64,000 nt of DNA, taken from contig NZ_CP136336.1 in assembly GCF_032681285.1 (NCBI RefSeq), positions 1 through 64,000 on the forward strand. The letters run 5' to 3'. The notes under the pieces were generated by a model, which was not told the DNA's origin, made no database searches, and saw only the letters and a program-made list of their open reading frames with translations. This DNA comes from Piscinibacter gummiphilus. GTDB lineage: Bacteria; Pseudomonadota; Gammaproteobacteria; Burkholderiales; Burkholderiaceae_C. Positions 1-8,396 of the stretch are shown in pieces (the first letter of the stretch is position 1; the number at the start of each line of letters is the position of its first letter). The translations under genes were made by a program, and so were the position numbers.

Positions 1-420
1 TTCCAGCAGGGCATGTCGATGGGCGGCACCGCCATCGACTTCATCACCGAGTACCGCGTGCGCAAGAACAAGGACGCGCTGACGGGTGCCGACACCGGCA
101 ACAAGTGGTTCATGATCGGCGCCCGCACCGACACGCATCTGTCGGGCCCGTTCCGCTTCCTCGCCGAAGTCGGCCATGACCAGGTCAAGCCTGATGGCGG
201 CGGCGCAACGCAGAACCTGACCAAGGGCACGCTCGCCGTGGCCGCGTCCGCCGGCAAGGAAGCCGGCTCGCGCCCCACCGTGCGCCTCTTCGTGACGCAC
301 GCGATCTGGAACGACGCGGTGCGCACCGCCGGCGGCTTGAGCTCCACCAACACCCGCCAGGTGTTCGGCGACAAGAAGTCTGGCACCTCGGTGGGTGTGC
401 AGGCCGAATCCTGGTGGTGA
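1..420 (+). CDS. lamB: Maltoporin (LamB family), C-terminal part, 5' end outside window
   Basis: This is the last 139 codons of an outer-membrane sugar porin, open from base 1. The sequence shows alternating beta-strand residues, the stretch SRPTVRLFVTHAIW, which matches the LamB strand SRPAIRVFATYAKW, and the terminal SVGVQAESWW, close to the classical LamB ending GAQMEIWW with its aromatic C-terminus for barrel assembly. Family knowledge: LamB trimers let maltose and maltodextrins diffuse through the outer membrane. A strong terminator follows 30 bases after the stop, so this is the last gene of its unit. The substrate cannot be read from the C-terminal third alone; a related sucrose-type porin is the main alternative. 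Confidence 0.85.
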   Translation, partial: FQQGMSMGGTAIDFITEYRVRKNKDALTGADTGNKWFMIGARTDTHLSGPFRFLAEVGHDQVKPDGGGATQNLTKGTLAVAASAGKEAGSRPTVRLFVTHAIWNDAVRTAGGLSSTNTRQVFGDKKSGTSVGVQAESWW

Positions 421-450
421 TTCGAACCTGCTAAGGGAAAAGAGAGCGTT

Positions 451-480
451 GGCCCGGTTGGCGGAACCGGGCCTTTTTTT
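451..480 (+). terminator. Rho-independent terminator of the porin gene
   Basis: A perfect 9-bp stem (GGCCCGGTT with AACCGGGCC), a 5-base loop and seven T residues lie 30 bases after the porin stop codon. Confidence 0.92.
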
Positions 481-499
481 CGCCTTGTCTTTCCGCGCG

Positions 500-1261
500 T
501 CAGAAGAAATGCAAATCCAGATCGCCGTGCGCGTAGATCACGACGCCGGTGTCGGTCTGCGTGAGCCGGTGGCCGGTGCCTGAAGGGGCAAGCTGGTAGT
601 CGCCTGATTGCAGCAGCACGTCGTCGAGAAAGAGTTCGCCCTGCACCATCAGGCATTCCTCGTCGTGGCCGTGGGTGTGCCGTGGCACTGCGGCGCCGGG
701 GTCTGCGGCATAGAGCAAGGCCGCCTGGCCGTCGTCCTGCCACAGCACGCGGCGCCGGATGCCCGGTGCGAAATGAGGCCAGCCCGCCTCGGCGTCGCGC
801 ACGCTCAGCGGTGCGCTCCCAGGAGTCGCGAGGGCGGCCGATTCGCGCAGGAAGAGCCAGGCGGCTTCCGGCGCCTGCCAGCGCGGCGTGGCCAGGCCCG
901 CCGGGGTGGCGTGGTAGTCGAGCGCGCCGAAGTCGCCGTGCGCTGAGTTCACGCGCCCGGCCAGCACCAGCCACTCGCGATGACGCGCGCTCAGCGTGGC
1001 GTCGCCGCCGAGCATGGCGGCATCGAGCCAGGTGCCTGCGGCGAGCTCGATCAGCCGCACGCGCAGCGGCTCGCCAGGGCGCTGCCCTGTGCCTCGGTAA
1101 AGGGTCTGCGCGGTGACGCCCGCGGCCAGCGACTCGCGCGGGGCATTCCTGCGGCGCGTCGTCACCATGCCGGCCTCGGTGGCATGCGAAGCCGCCACCC
1201 GCGCCATCAGGCGGGCGCGAAGGGGGGAGCGCGAGGCGTCGTTCATCGAAGGTTTCATCAT
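500..1261 (-). CDS. Cupin-domain anti-sigma factor (ChrR-like)
   Basis: A 253-residue protein whose start overlaps the stop of the sigma-factor gene by ATGA, so the two are translationally coupled. The C-terminal part (about residues 140-250) is a cupin barrel with the metal-binding stretch PRHTHGHDEECLMVQGELF and a later H in TGHRLTQ. Family knowledge: ChrR-type anti-sigma factors hold an ECF sigma factor inactive and release it on oxidative or similar stress. Oddity: the short N-terminal region has no HxxxCxxC zinc motif, which classical ChrR uses to bind sigma, and the only cysteine I see is in the cupin. Sigma binding would therefore have to work differently. The role is inferred from gene pairing plus the cupin. 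Confidence 0.75.
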   Translation of the reverse strand: MMKPSMNDASRSPLRARLMARVAASHATEAGMVTTRRRNAPRESLAAGVTAQTLYRGTGQRPGEPLRVRLIELAAGTWLDAAMLGGDATLSARHREWLVLAGRVNSAHGDFGALDYHATPAGLATPRWQAPEAAWLFLRESAALATPGSAPLSVRDAEAGWPHFAPGIRRRVLWQDDGQAALLYAADPGAAVPRHTHGHDEECLMVQGELFLDDVLLQSGDYQLAPSGTGHRLTQTDTGVVIYAHGDLDLHFF

Positions 1262-1956
1262 GAGGCGCTCATCGAGCGCAGGGCTTTTGGGCCTAGGGTT
1301 TCGCGCAAGGTGGCCAGGGCGCGCCGGATCTGCGACTTCACGGTGCCCAGCGGCAGCGCGGTGTGGGTGGCGATCTCTTCGTGGCTCAGGCCACGGAAGA
1401 ACGCAAGCGCCACCAGCTGGCGCGGCTGCGCGTGCAGCAGCATCAGCGCCCGTTGCAGTTCGGCGTGGCTGCGGGCCAGGTCGAGCAGCTCGTCGTGGCC
1501 GGTGTCTTCCAGCGGCAGTTCCGCAGCCGCCTCGGCATCGAGGCTCTCGTGCCGGAAGCGCGCCTCGTGGCGCACCGCGTCGATGGCCCGCGAGCGCGCC
1601 ATGTTCAGAAGCCAGGTGAGCGCCCGGCCGCGCGCGGGGTCGAAGCGCGGCGCCTGGCGCCAGACCTGGAAGAAGGTGTCTTCCACCACCTCCTCGGCCA
1701 GCGACGCGCGCCGCACCACCCGCAGCACCACGCCGTACACGCGCGAGAGCGTGGCGTCGTAGAGCATGGCCAGCGCCCGCTCGTCGTGCTCGACGATGCG
1801 GCCGATCCAGCCGGCGAGGTCGGCGTCGCTGGCCGCGAGTGCGCACGCCCGCTCGGCATCCGGCTCGGTCTCGACCACGTCGGGCGGTGGCTCGGGGTCG
1901 TCGAACAGCATGGCAGGGGCGTCCAGGGGCGCGAAGCGGGTCGGCATGGCGTTCAT
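1258..1956 (-). CDS. ECF-type RNA polymerase sigma factor
   Basis: A 232-residue ECF sigma factor. Region 2 is visible around residues 50-125 (MLYDATLSRVYGVVLRVVRR, then the region 2.4 stretch LLNMARSRAIDAVRHEARFR). Region 4 lies near the C-terminus, with the helix-turn-helix GLSHEEIATHTALPLGTVKS. Family knowledge: such factors direct RNA polymerase to a small stress regulon, including their own promoter. The start at the ATG encoding MNAMPTRF is one choice; a second ATG three codons on is possible, and neither has a strong ribosome site. The 87-bp gap to the divergent SRPBCC gene should hold both promoters. It forms an operon with the cupin anti-sigma gene. Confidence 0.9.
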   Translation of the reverse strand: MNAMPTRFAPLDAPAMLFDDPEPPPDVVETEPDAERACALAASDADLAGWIGRIVEHDERALAMLYDATLSRVYGVVLRVVRRASLAEEVVEDTFFQVWRQAPRFDPARGRALTWLLNMARSRAIDAVRHEARFRHESLDAEAAAELPLEDTGHDELLDLARSHAELQRALMLLHAQPRQLVALAFFRGLSHEEIATHTALPLGTVKSQIRRALATLRETLGPKALRSMSAS

Positions 1957-2043
1957 GCCCGGGTGGTACGCCGCGCTCCCGGGTTTGGATGCATCCACGG
2001 GCTGACGCCGGCCGTATGGGCTTGCAGACCCTGAAGGAGCCGC

Positions 2044-2523
2044 ATGCCGAGCTGTCATTTCGACCTGGTGAGCCATTGGCGCATCGAGGCGCCTGTCGAG
2101 CGGGTGTGGGCCGCCCTCGTCGCACCCGAAAGCTGGCCGCGCTGGTGGCCTTACGTGCGCTCGGTGCGCCTGCTCAAGGTGGGCCGCGCCGATGGCGTGG
2201 GCAGCGTGCGCCGCATCGAGTGGGCCACCCGCCTGCCCTACGGGATGGTGATCGACGTGGAGTCGATCGAGTCGCGGCACCACGAGCGCCTGCGTGGCCG
2301 CTCGTGCGGCGCCCTGCGCGGCGAAGGGCTGTGGCTGCTGCGCGGCGAAGAGGGCTGCACCGACGTCACCTATGTGTGGCGCGTGGAGCTGGCACAGCGC
2401 TGGATGCGCTGGCTGGCGCCGCTGCTGGCCCCGGCGTTCCGCTGGAACCACCGTGGGGTGATGCGCGCCGGGGGCCTCGGGCTCGGGCGCCACCTCGGCG
2501 TGGGGTCGCGCGTGCTGTGTTGA
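2044..2523 (+). CDS. SRPBCC (START/Bet v1-like) family protein
   Basis: A 159-residue protein with the typical SRPBCC opening HWRIEAPVERVWAALVAPES followed by WPRWWPYV, in which alternating strands line a hydrophobic ligand pocket. Family knowledge: polyketide cyclase/dehydrase-like members bind lipids or other hydrophobic ligands, and few have known functions. The start is supported by AAGGAG five bases upstream of the ATG. It is divergent from the ECF sigma operon, which makes it a candidate member of that regulon, by inference only. It ends 13 bases before the stop of the opposing yeiH-like gene. Confidence 0.8.
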   Translation: MPSCHFDLVSHWRIEAPVERVWAALVAPESWPRWWPYVRSVRLLKVGRADGVGSVRRIEWATRLPYGMVIDVESIESRHHERLRGRSCGALRGEGLWLLRGEEGCTDVTYVWRVELAQRWMRWLAPLLAPAFRWNHRGVMRAGGLGLGRHLGVGSRVLC

Positions 2524-2536
2524 GCGGAGTAAAGGG

Positions 2537-3583
2537 TCAGCCGCGTGTCCACACGGCGCCGAGCAAGACCAGCGCGAGCCACGCGCCGGTGGCCACCATC
2601 AGCAGCACCGGCCGCCAGCCTGCGCGGCTCAGGTGGGGGAACGAGGTCTTCATGCCCAGCCCCGCCACGCCGAGCATCAGGCAGGCGCGCGAGGCGATGC
2701 CGAGCTCGTGTTCGACCTGGCGCAGCAGGCCCAGCGAGTTGAGCGTGGCCATCGCGACGAAGAGCCACAGAAAGCCCGGCACCAGCCCGCCGAGGCGCCG
2801 CGCCAGCGCCTTGGGCCCCCGCTCGCGTGGGGCGGCTCCCCTGCGGCTCGCGATCGACACCCCCAGCACCACCACGACCAGCAGGCTCACGCGCAGGAGC
2901 TTCACCACCGACGCCGCGTCGCCCGCCGCGGGCGAAAGGGAATAGCCCGCCACCACCACCTGCGCCACATCGTGGATGCTGCCGCCGATGAAGAGCCCGG
3001 CGTCGGCCGGCGAGAGCTGCAGGCGGCGTGCGATCACGGGGTAGGCCACCATCGCCACCGTCGACAGGAGCGTGGCCATCACCACCACGATCAGCGCATG
3101 GCGCTCGGGCGGCGTCTCGTCTTCGCGAGCGCGCGGCAGCACCGCCGCGATCGCGAGCGCCGCCGAGGCCCCGCAGATGGCCGTGGCGCCACCGGCCAGC
3201 ACGCCCAGTGCCGCCGGCAGGCGCAGCGCCTTCGCGAGCCACCAGCCGCAGAGCAGCGTGCTCGCCACTGCGCCGAGCACGATCAACACCGTGGGTGCGC
3301 CGAGGCTCGCCACCTGCTCCCAGGTGATGCGTGCGCCGAGCAGCCCCACCCCCAGGCGCAAGAGCGTGCGGCTGCAGAAGTCGACACCCGGCGCGGTGCG
3401 GTCCTCCAGGCTCTGGTAGTGCACCACGGTGCCGAAGAGCAGCGCGTAGAGCATCGGCGGCCCCTGGTGCAGCGTGGCGACGAACGACGCCGCCAGCGCG
3501 ATCAGCAGGCAGGTGGCCGTGCCCGGCCACACACGCTTGAGGCTGTGGGCGCTGGCGTCGAGGAAGGACGTGCGCGCGAACAT
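2537..3583 (-). CDS. YeiH/YadS family putative sulfate exporter (UPF0324)
   Basis: A 348-residue integral membrane protein with about ten hydrophobic segments and the family hallmark GVLAGGATAICGASAALAIA. Family knowledge: YeiH proteins are annotated as putative sulfate/sulfite exporters, and in enterobacteria yeiH is linked to sulfite tolerance through the regulator YeiE. It begins 19 bases after the ferredoxin-NADP reductase gene on the same strand, so it is probably the last gene of the long operon with the AprA-like flavoprotein and sulfonate-type ABC importer. Its place there supports a sulfur oxyanion as a product of that pathway. The transported ion is not proven by the sequence. Confidence 0.82.
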   Translation of the reverse strand: MFARTSFLDASAHSLKRVWPGTATCLLIALAASFVATLHQGPPMLYALLFGTVVHYQSLEDRTAPGVDFCSRTLLRLGVGLLGARITWEQVASLGAPTVLIVLGAVASTLLCGWWLAKALRLPAALGVLAGGATAICGASAALAIAAVLPRAREDETPPERHALIVVVMATLLSTVAMVAYPVIARRLQLSPADAGLFIGGSIHDVAQVVVAGYSLSPAAGDAASVVKLLRVSLLVVVVLGVSIASRRGAAPRERGPKALARRLGGLVPGFLWLFVAMATLNSLGLLRQVEHELGIASRACLMLGVAGLGMKTSFPHLSRAGWRPVLLMVATGAWLALVLLGAVWTRG

Positions 3584-3602
3584 GCCGGTGCTGCCGGTCG
3601 AA

Positions 3603-4376
3603 CTACTTCTCGACGAACGCGCGCTCGATGACGAAGTGCCCCGGCGTGCTCATGTTGCCTTCGCTCATGCCGAGCTTGTCGAAGAAGGCGCGTGTGTCGC
3701 GCAGCATCTCGGGGTTGCCGCAGAGCATGAAGCGGTCGTGCTCCTTCGACATCGGCGGCAGCCCAACCGCGCGGGCCAGCGTGCCGGTTTCCATCAGCGT
3801 GGGAATGCGCCCCTGGTTGCGGAAGGCCTCGCGGGTGACGGTGGGGTAGTAGATGAGCTTCTCTTTGACCTGGTCGCCGAAGTACTCGTTGGCCGGCAGC
3901 TCCTGGGTGATGACCTCGTCGTAGGCCAACTCGCCCACCTGGCGGCAGCCGTGCACCAGGATCACCTTCTCGTACAGCTCGTACACCTCGGGGTCGCGGA
4001 TCATCGCCATGAAGGGCGCCAGGCCCGTACCGGTGGACAGCAGGTACAGGTGCTTGCCCGGCAAGAGGTTCTGCGTGAGCAGCGTGCCCGAGGCCTTGCG
4101 GCCGATCTTCACCGTGTCACCCACCTGGATGTGCTGCAGCCGCGAGGTCAGCGGGCCGTCGGGCACCTTGATGCTCAGGAACTCCAGCGTCTCTTCCCAG
4201 TGCGGGCTCACCACGCTGTAGGCGCGCAGGAGCGGCTTGCCGTCGACTTCCAGGCCGATCATCGTGAACTGGCCGCTCTGGAAACGGAAACCCGGGTCGC
4301 GGGTGCAGGTGAACGAGAACTGTCGGTCGGTCCAGTGGCGAACGCTCAACACGCGGGCGTCGAACAGGCTGCTCAT
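3603..4376 (-). CDS. fpr: Ferredoxin--NADP reductase
   Basis: A 257-residue bacterial-type FNR. The FAD-binding motif RAYSVVSPHW (RxYS) lies near residue 50, the NADP region has LLSTGTGLAPFMAMI and FMLCGNPEM, and the extended C-terminus IERAFVEK is typical of subclass I bacterial FNRs. It moves electrons between NADPH and ferredoxin or flavodoxin in the cytoplasm. The start codon overlaps the stop of the DUF971 gene (ATGA). Its place in the operon beside two ferredoxins and an AprA-like flavoenzyme suggests that it feeds or drains electrons for that system. It could also be the housekeeping FNR, because I see no second copy in this window to compare. Confidence 0.92.
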   Translation of the reverse strand: MSSLFDARVLSVRHWTDRQFSFTCTRDPGFRFQSGQFTMIGLEVDGKPLLRAYSVVSPHWEETLEFLSIKVPDGPLTSRLQHIQVGDTVKIGRKASGTLLTQNLLPGKHLYLLSTGTGLAPFMAMIRDPEVYELYEKVILVHGCRQVGELAYDEVITQELPANEYFGDQVKEKLIYYPTVTREAFRNQGRIPTLMETGTLARAVGLPPMSKEHDRFMLCGNPEMLRDTRAFFDKLGMSEGNMSTPGHFVIERAFVEK

Positions 4377-4696
4377 GCGCGTGACTCCAAGGCAAGTTGA
4401 TGCAGGTAGGGCCACGGGTAGATGCCGCGGTCGTGGCCATCGCTGAAGACGAGCTGCACGCCCATGTCGCCGATCGGGTTGATCTGCGTGAGCGTGGTGT
4501 CGGGTGCGGCGGCGAGGGGCTGGCCATCGCGGCGGCGCTTCTCGCAGCCGGCACATTTGCAGGCGGTGCGCAGGCTGGCCGAGCTGAACTTCACGCGCCG
4601 GTCGTCGGCCCAGGCCAGCTCCAGCAGGCCGCTCGACTCGTGCCACACCACATCGGTCGGCACGGCCTCTTCGGAGATGAGCATCGTGGTCTCCAT
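4373..4696 (-). CDS. DUF971 (gamma-butyrobetaine hydroxylase N-terminal-like) protein
   Basis: A 107-residue protein built of one DUF971 domain. It has a CxxC zinc-type pair within CKCAGCEKRR and the ending IGDMGVQLVFSDGHDRGIYPWPYL, which is the family signature. Family knowledge: the fold matches the N-terminal domain of gamma-butyrobetaine hydroxylase, and members occur beside Fe-S and sulfur genes, but function is open. Its first codon shares a base with the stop of the ABC ATPase gene (TGATG), and its stop overlaps the FNR start, so all three are probably translated in a coupled manner. An internal ATG (MLISEE) is an alternative start. Confidence 0.88.
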   Translation of the reverse strand: METTMLISEEAVPTDVVWHESSGLLELAWADDRRVKFSSASLRTACKCAGCEKRRRDGQPLAAAPDTTLTQINPIGDMGVQLVFSDGHDRGIYPWPYLHQLALESRA

Positions 4697-5562
4697 CACA
4701 CCAGCTGCCCCACACCTTGCGGGCCGACCTCGGTGGCCAGGCCCGCGAGCCCGCCCTCGCTCAGCTCGCCGCCCATCGCCGCGATGCTCTCCTCGCGGAT
4801 CAACCCCTTGATCTGCCGCACCATCGCCGCGAACTCGGGCGTGGCCGTCATCTCGGGCGTGCGCGGGCGCGGCAGCGGCACCGGCAGCTCGGCCTTGATG
4901 CGCCCCGGCCGTGCCGTCATCACGTAGATGCGGTCGGAGAGGAACACCGCCTCGTCGATGTCGTGCGTGATGAAGAGCACCGAGATGCGCAAGCGCTGCC
5001 ACATGTTGGTCAGGATCTCCTGCATCACCACGCGCGTCTGCGAGTCGAGCGCACCGAAGGGCTCGTCCATCAGCAGCACCTGCGGGCTGGTGGCCAGCGC
5101 GCGCACGATGCCCACGCGCTGCTTCATGCCGCCCGAGAGCTGGTCGGGGTAGTGGTTCTCGAACGAGAGCAGGCCGGCGAGGCCGAGCAGCGTGCGCGCC
5201 TGCGATTCGCGCTCGGTGGGTGACACACCTTTCATCTTCAAGCCGAACTCGACGTTCTTGCGCACCGTCATCCACGGGAAGAGCGAGTACTGCTGGAACA
5301 CCACGCCGCGGTCGGAGCCCGGGCCGGTGATCGCCTGTCCGTCGAGCAGCACCTGGCCGCCGTTGGGCTTGATGAAGCCGGCCACCGCGTTGAGCAGCGT
5401 CGACTTGCCGCAGCCCGAGGGTCCGATCAGCGAGACGAATTCGCCGGGGCGCACATGCACGCTCGCCGAGCGCACCGCCTCGACTTCCTGGTTCTTCACG
5501 CGGAAGCGGATGTGGAGGTCGCGCACGTCCACGCGCCCCTGAGATGCCACGGTCATGTCCAT
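4696..5562 (-). CDS. ABC transporter ATP-binding protein, nitrate/sulfonate/taurine (SsuB/TauB) type
   Basis: A 288-residue ABC ATPase with Walker [11 protein letters not shown]-loop [12 protein letters not shown], signature LSGGMKQRV, Walker [13 protein letters not shown] and the switch histidine in FITHDIDEA. The sequence clusters by eye with SsuB/TauB importers. The start ATG shares its A with the stop of the permease gene (TGATG). A tail of about 40 residues after the catalytic core ([19 protein letters not shown] onward) exceeds the usual SsuB length and has no motif I recognise. It energises the permease encoded just upstream. Confidence 0.93.
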   Translation of the reverse strand: MDMTVASQGRVDVRDLHIRFRVKNQEVEAVRSASVHVRPGEFVSLIGPSGCGKSTLLNAVAGFIKPNGGQVLLDGQAITGPGSDRGVVFQQYSLFPWMTVRKNVEFGLKMKGVSPTERESQARTLLGLAGLLSFENHYPDQLSGGMKQRVGIVRALATSPQVLLMDEPFGALDSQTRVVMQEILTNMWQRLRISVLFITHDIDEAVFLSDRIYVMTARPGRIKAELPVPLPRPRTPEMTATPEFAAMVRQIKGLIREESIAAMGGELSEGGLAGLATEVGPQGVGQLV

Positions 5563-6509
5563 CACCGACCTCCTGCCGAATGCGCCTGCCACGGCATCGC
5601 GAGCTTCGCGAGCAGGCGAATGCCACCGCTGCACAGCAAACCGAGCACGCCGATCGTGATCATCCCGAGCGCGATCTCGGCATAGCTGATGAGCGAGTAC
5701 GCCTCCCAGGTGAAGTAGCCGATGCCGAACTGCCCCGAGATCATCTCGGCCGCGATCAGCGACACCCACGCCACCCCCATGCCCACCGCGAGCCCGGTGA
5801 AGATGTGCGGCAGCGCCCCCGGCAGCACCACGTGCTTCAAGAGACTCGCCTCGCCCGCCCCCAGCGTGCGCGCCGCGCGCAGCAGCACCGGGTCGATCGC
5901 CTCCACGCCATGCACCGTGTTGAGCAGGATGGGGAAGAAGGCGCCGAGGAAGGTGATGAAGACGATGCTCACCTCGTTGTCGGGCCACAGCATGATCGAC
6001 ATCGGCACCCAGGCGATGGCCGGGATGGGCCGGAACACCTCCATCGCCGGCATCGCCAGGCCCCGCACCAGGCGGTAGCGTCCGATCAGCACGCCGAGGC
6101 CCACGCCCAGCACGGTGGCGACGAGGAAGCCGAGCAGGATGCGCCGCACGCTGATGCCGATGTTGGTGACGAACTTCGGGCTGCCGTTGACCTCGACCAC
6201 CTTCTCCAGCACCGCCGCAGGCGTGGGGATGTTGTTGAAGCGGATGTAGGCGTCGAGCTTGTAGTGCGTGGCGAGCTGCCAGAAGAGCAGCACGCTGGCG
6301 ATGGAGATGGCGGCCATCAGCAGCATCGCGCCACGGCCCTCCCAGAAGCGGCGCCACAGCGACGGCATCGTGGGCGTGGCCACCGGCAGCGGGAGGGGCG
6401 TGACGCCCTGGCCGACGTGGGCCGGCGGCGTGACCGCCGGGCGGGCCCCGACGGGCTCGGGCGGCGGCGTGAAGTCTTCGACTCGTTGGAGGGCGCGCAT
6501 GGTGCTCAC
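5562..6509 (-). CDS. ABC transporter permease, SsuC/TauC type
   Basis: A 315-residue inner-membrane permease. A proline-rich cytoplasmic N-terminus of about 55 residues is followed by about six membrane helices. The EAA loop that contacts the ATPase is visible near EAIDPVLLRAARTLGAGEAS. The first frame-compatible start is a GTG right after the binding-protein stop; an ATG three codons later (MRALQR) is equally plausible. It imports a nitrate-, sulfonate- or taurine-like solute with the ATPase and the periplasmic protein of this operon. The long proline-rich tail is unusual for TauC/SsuC. Confidence 0.92.
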   Translation of the reverse strand: MSTMRALQRVEDFTPPPEPVGARPAVTPPAHVGQGVTPLPLPVATPTMPSLWRRFWEGRGAMLLMAAISIASVLLFWQLATHYKLDAYIRFNNIPTPAAVLEKVVEVNGSPKFVTNIGISVRRILLGFLVATVLGVGLGVLIGRYRLVRGLAMPAMEVFRPIPAIAWVPMSIMLWPDNEVSIVFITFLGAFFPILLNTVHGVEAIDPVLLRAARTLGAGEASLLKHVVLPGALPHIFTGLAVGMGVAWVSLIAAEMISGQFGIGYFTWEAYSLISYAEIALGMITIGVLGLLCSGGIRLLAKLAMPWQAHSAGGR

Positions 6510-6510
6510 T

Positions 6511-7971
6511 TCACTTGGTGGTCGTGCCGGAGGTGGCGACGACGGTGGCCGAGGTCTGGCCCAGGGCTTCGGCGTAGGTGGCCAGCTTGCCGTTGGTCTT
6601 GGCGGCGTGGGCCTCGGCGTCCTTCTTCAACAGGAAGGGCACCGCCACGGGCAGCTTGGGGTTGCTCGTGTCGAGCGCGTAGAAGGCCTTGTCGGCGACG
6701 ACCTTGATGCCCAGCGCCTTGTCGTACAGGTAGGCGACGTTGATCTTCTTGCCTGCGGCCTCGTACTGCTTGATGCCGGCGAGCAGGCAGGCGGGTGAAC
6801 TCACCGGCACGATCTCGCCGGTGGAGAGCCAGATCTCGCCGGCTTCCTTGGGGCGTGTGACGGCCACCTTGCAGATCGGGTCCTTGCCGGCGATGTCGTA
6901 GTTCGCGAGCGTCTGCTTCTGCGCTTCGTAGTCCTGGCCACGCTGCTTGAAGGCTTCGCGCACGTAGCTCTCGTTGACCCAGGCGTTGACGTCGAAGTCC
7001 TTCACCCGGCCGAGCTTCGACAGCACGCCGTGGGCGATCTTGATCGTCTCGACCCAGCGCGGCTTGATGCTCGGGTCGAGCGTGTGGATGCCGCCCGGGC
7101 CGAGGAAGAGGTAGACCACCTCCTTCTCGATCTTGGTCCACTCCTCCACCTTGGCGGCAGCGAGCTTCGGGTCCTTGCGCACCCAGTCGTTGGCTTCCAT
7201 CAGGGCGCGGATGTAGGCCACCACCGCCTCGGGGTACTTGTCGGCGAACTCCTTGCGCACCACCACGCCGTGGAAGGTGGGGATCTTGGTCTGCGCGCCG
7301 TCGAAGATCTTGCGCGCGAAGCCGCGGTGCGGCAGCAGGTCGGCGAAAGGCACGAAGTCGCCGTGCGCATCGATCTTCTTTTCCTGCAGGTTGGTGGTGC
7401 CGACCTCGGGGCTCTGGCTCACGAGGTTCCAGAAGTCGTTGGGCCAGCCACGCTCCTGCATGGCTTGCAGCATCATCCCGTGGGCCGCCGAGCCGAAGGG
7501 CACCGACACGGTCTTGCCCTTGAGGTCGGCCAGCTCGTAGTAGGGGCTGTCCTTGTGCACCACCACGCCGTTGCCGGAGCCGAAGGCGTTGTAGGCGATG
7601 ACGGCGATGAGCTGTGTCTCGTTGCCCTTGTTCTGCTGGCCGGTGGCGCCGTTCACCAGGAGCGGGTAGTCGCCCATCATGCCGATCTGCAACTTGCCGG
7701 CGACCATGCCGTTGGTGATGGGTGGGCCGGAGGTGAAGTTCTGCCAGTCGAGCTTCCACTCGATGTTGGCGTACTTGCCGGTCTTGGGCAGGTGTTTCTC
7801 GAGGAGCTTCATCTCCTTGAGCACCACGCCGCCGGTGACGGTGTTGGTGGTGGTGTTCTGGGTGCCGATGCCGAGGGTCACGACCTCTTTCGCTGCGTGG
7901 GCGACGCAGGGCATGACGAACAGGCAGGCCATCAAGGCCGAAGGAACAAGCGAGAAGGTTGGCAACTTCAT
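6511..7971 (-). CDS. ABC transporter periplasmic substrate-binding protein (sulfonate/taurine-like), extended
   Basis: A 486-residue secreted protein. A signal peptide with a cleavage site near VAHA-AKEV is followed by a NMT1/SsuA-like fold (IGMMGDYPLL, SGNGVVVHKDSPYYELADLKGK). AGGAG lies seven bases before the ATG. Family knowledge: SsuA/TauA proteins are about 320 residues, so this one has roughly 150 extra residues. The extra C-terminal part contains two cysteines (DPICKVAV, SPACLLAG) that could form a disulfide. The substrate is unknown. The neighbouring AprA/AprB-like and YeiH genes make an organosulfur compound the best guess. Confidence 0.88.
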   Translation of the reverse strand: MKLPTFSLVPSALMACLFVMPCVAHAAKEVVTLGIGTQNTTTNTVTGGVVLKEMKLLEKHLPKTGKYANIEWKLDWQNFTSGPPITNGMVAGKLQIGMMGDYPLLVNGATGQQNKGNETQLIAVIAYNAFGSGNGVVVHKDSPYYELADLKGKTVSVPFGSAAHGMMLQAMQERGWPNDFWNLVSQSPEVGTTNLQEKKIDAHGDFVPFADLLPHRGFARKIFDGAQTKIPTFHGVVVRKEFADKYPEAVVAYIRALMEANDWVRKDPKLAAAKVEEWTKIEKEVVYLFLGPGGIHTLDPSIKPRWVETIKIAHGVLSKLGRVKDFDVNAWVNESYVREAFKQRGQDYEAQKQTLANYDIAGKDPICKVAVTRPKEAGEIWLSTGEIVPVSSPACLLAGIKQYEAAGKKINVAYLYDKALGIKVVADKAFYALDTSNPKLPVAVPFLLKKDAEAHAAKTNGKLATYAEALGQTSATVVATSGTTTK

Positions 7972-8056
7972 CTCAATCTCCTGGTGCGGTCGGGTCACGA
8001 TCACAGAGCCATTGCGCAAGATCGGTGCCTGCGCCACGGCTCCACCTTTGTCTCCT

Positions 8057-8395
8057 TCAGACCTGCTCGACGTTCTCGGTCAGCAGGGCACGCTTGTTCT
8101 TCTGGTCGGCCCACGTGTCGGCGTCGGGCAGCGGGTCTTGTGCGGCGGTGATGAGCGGCCACTGCGCGGCGAGGCGCTTGTTGAGTTCGATGTACTCGTG
8201 GTGCTCGGGGGCGAGGTCCTTCTCGTCGAAGATGGCTTCGACCGGGCACTCGGGCACGCACACGCCGCAGTCGATGCAGGCGGCGGGGTCGATGACGAGG
8301 AAGTCAGGGCCTTCGTGGAAACACTCCACGGGGCAGGCCGCGACGCAGTCGGTGTACTTGCAGCGGATGCAGGCTTCGGTGACGACAAAGGCCAT
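8057..8395 (-). CDS. Seven-iron-type ferredoxin (4Fe-4S dicluster, FdxA-like)
   Basis: A 112-residue ferredoxin. It has CIRCKYTDCVAACPVECF followed by CIDCGVCVPECPVEAI, the arrangement of 3Fe-4S plus 4Fe-4S ferredoxins with a C-terminal extension of about 50 residues. It starts one base after the stop of the HEAT-repeat gene. It is a likely electron carrier between the FNR at the end of the operon and the AprA-like flavoprotein, inferred from position. Usual FdxA proteins have a similar length, so this may be a paralogue recruited to the operon. Confidence 0.92.
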   Translation of the reverse strand: MAFVVTEACIRCKYTDCVAACPVECFHEGPDFLVIDPAACIDCGVCVPECPVEAIFDEKDLAPEHHEYIELNKRLAAQWPLITAAQDPLPDADTWADQKNKRALLTENVEQV

Positions 8396-8396
8396 G

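Noticed and set aside
5544..6707. Histidine/arginine-rich plus-strand frame opposite the permease gene
   Set aside because: Composition is typical of an antisense frame in GC-rich DNA; no ribosome site or domain.
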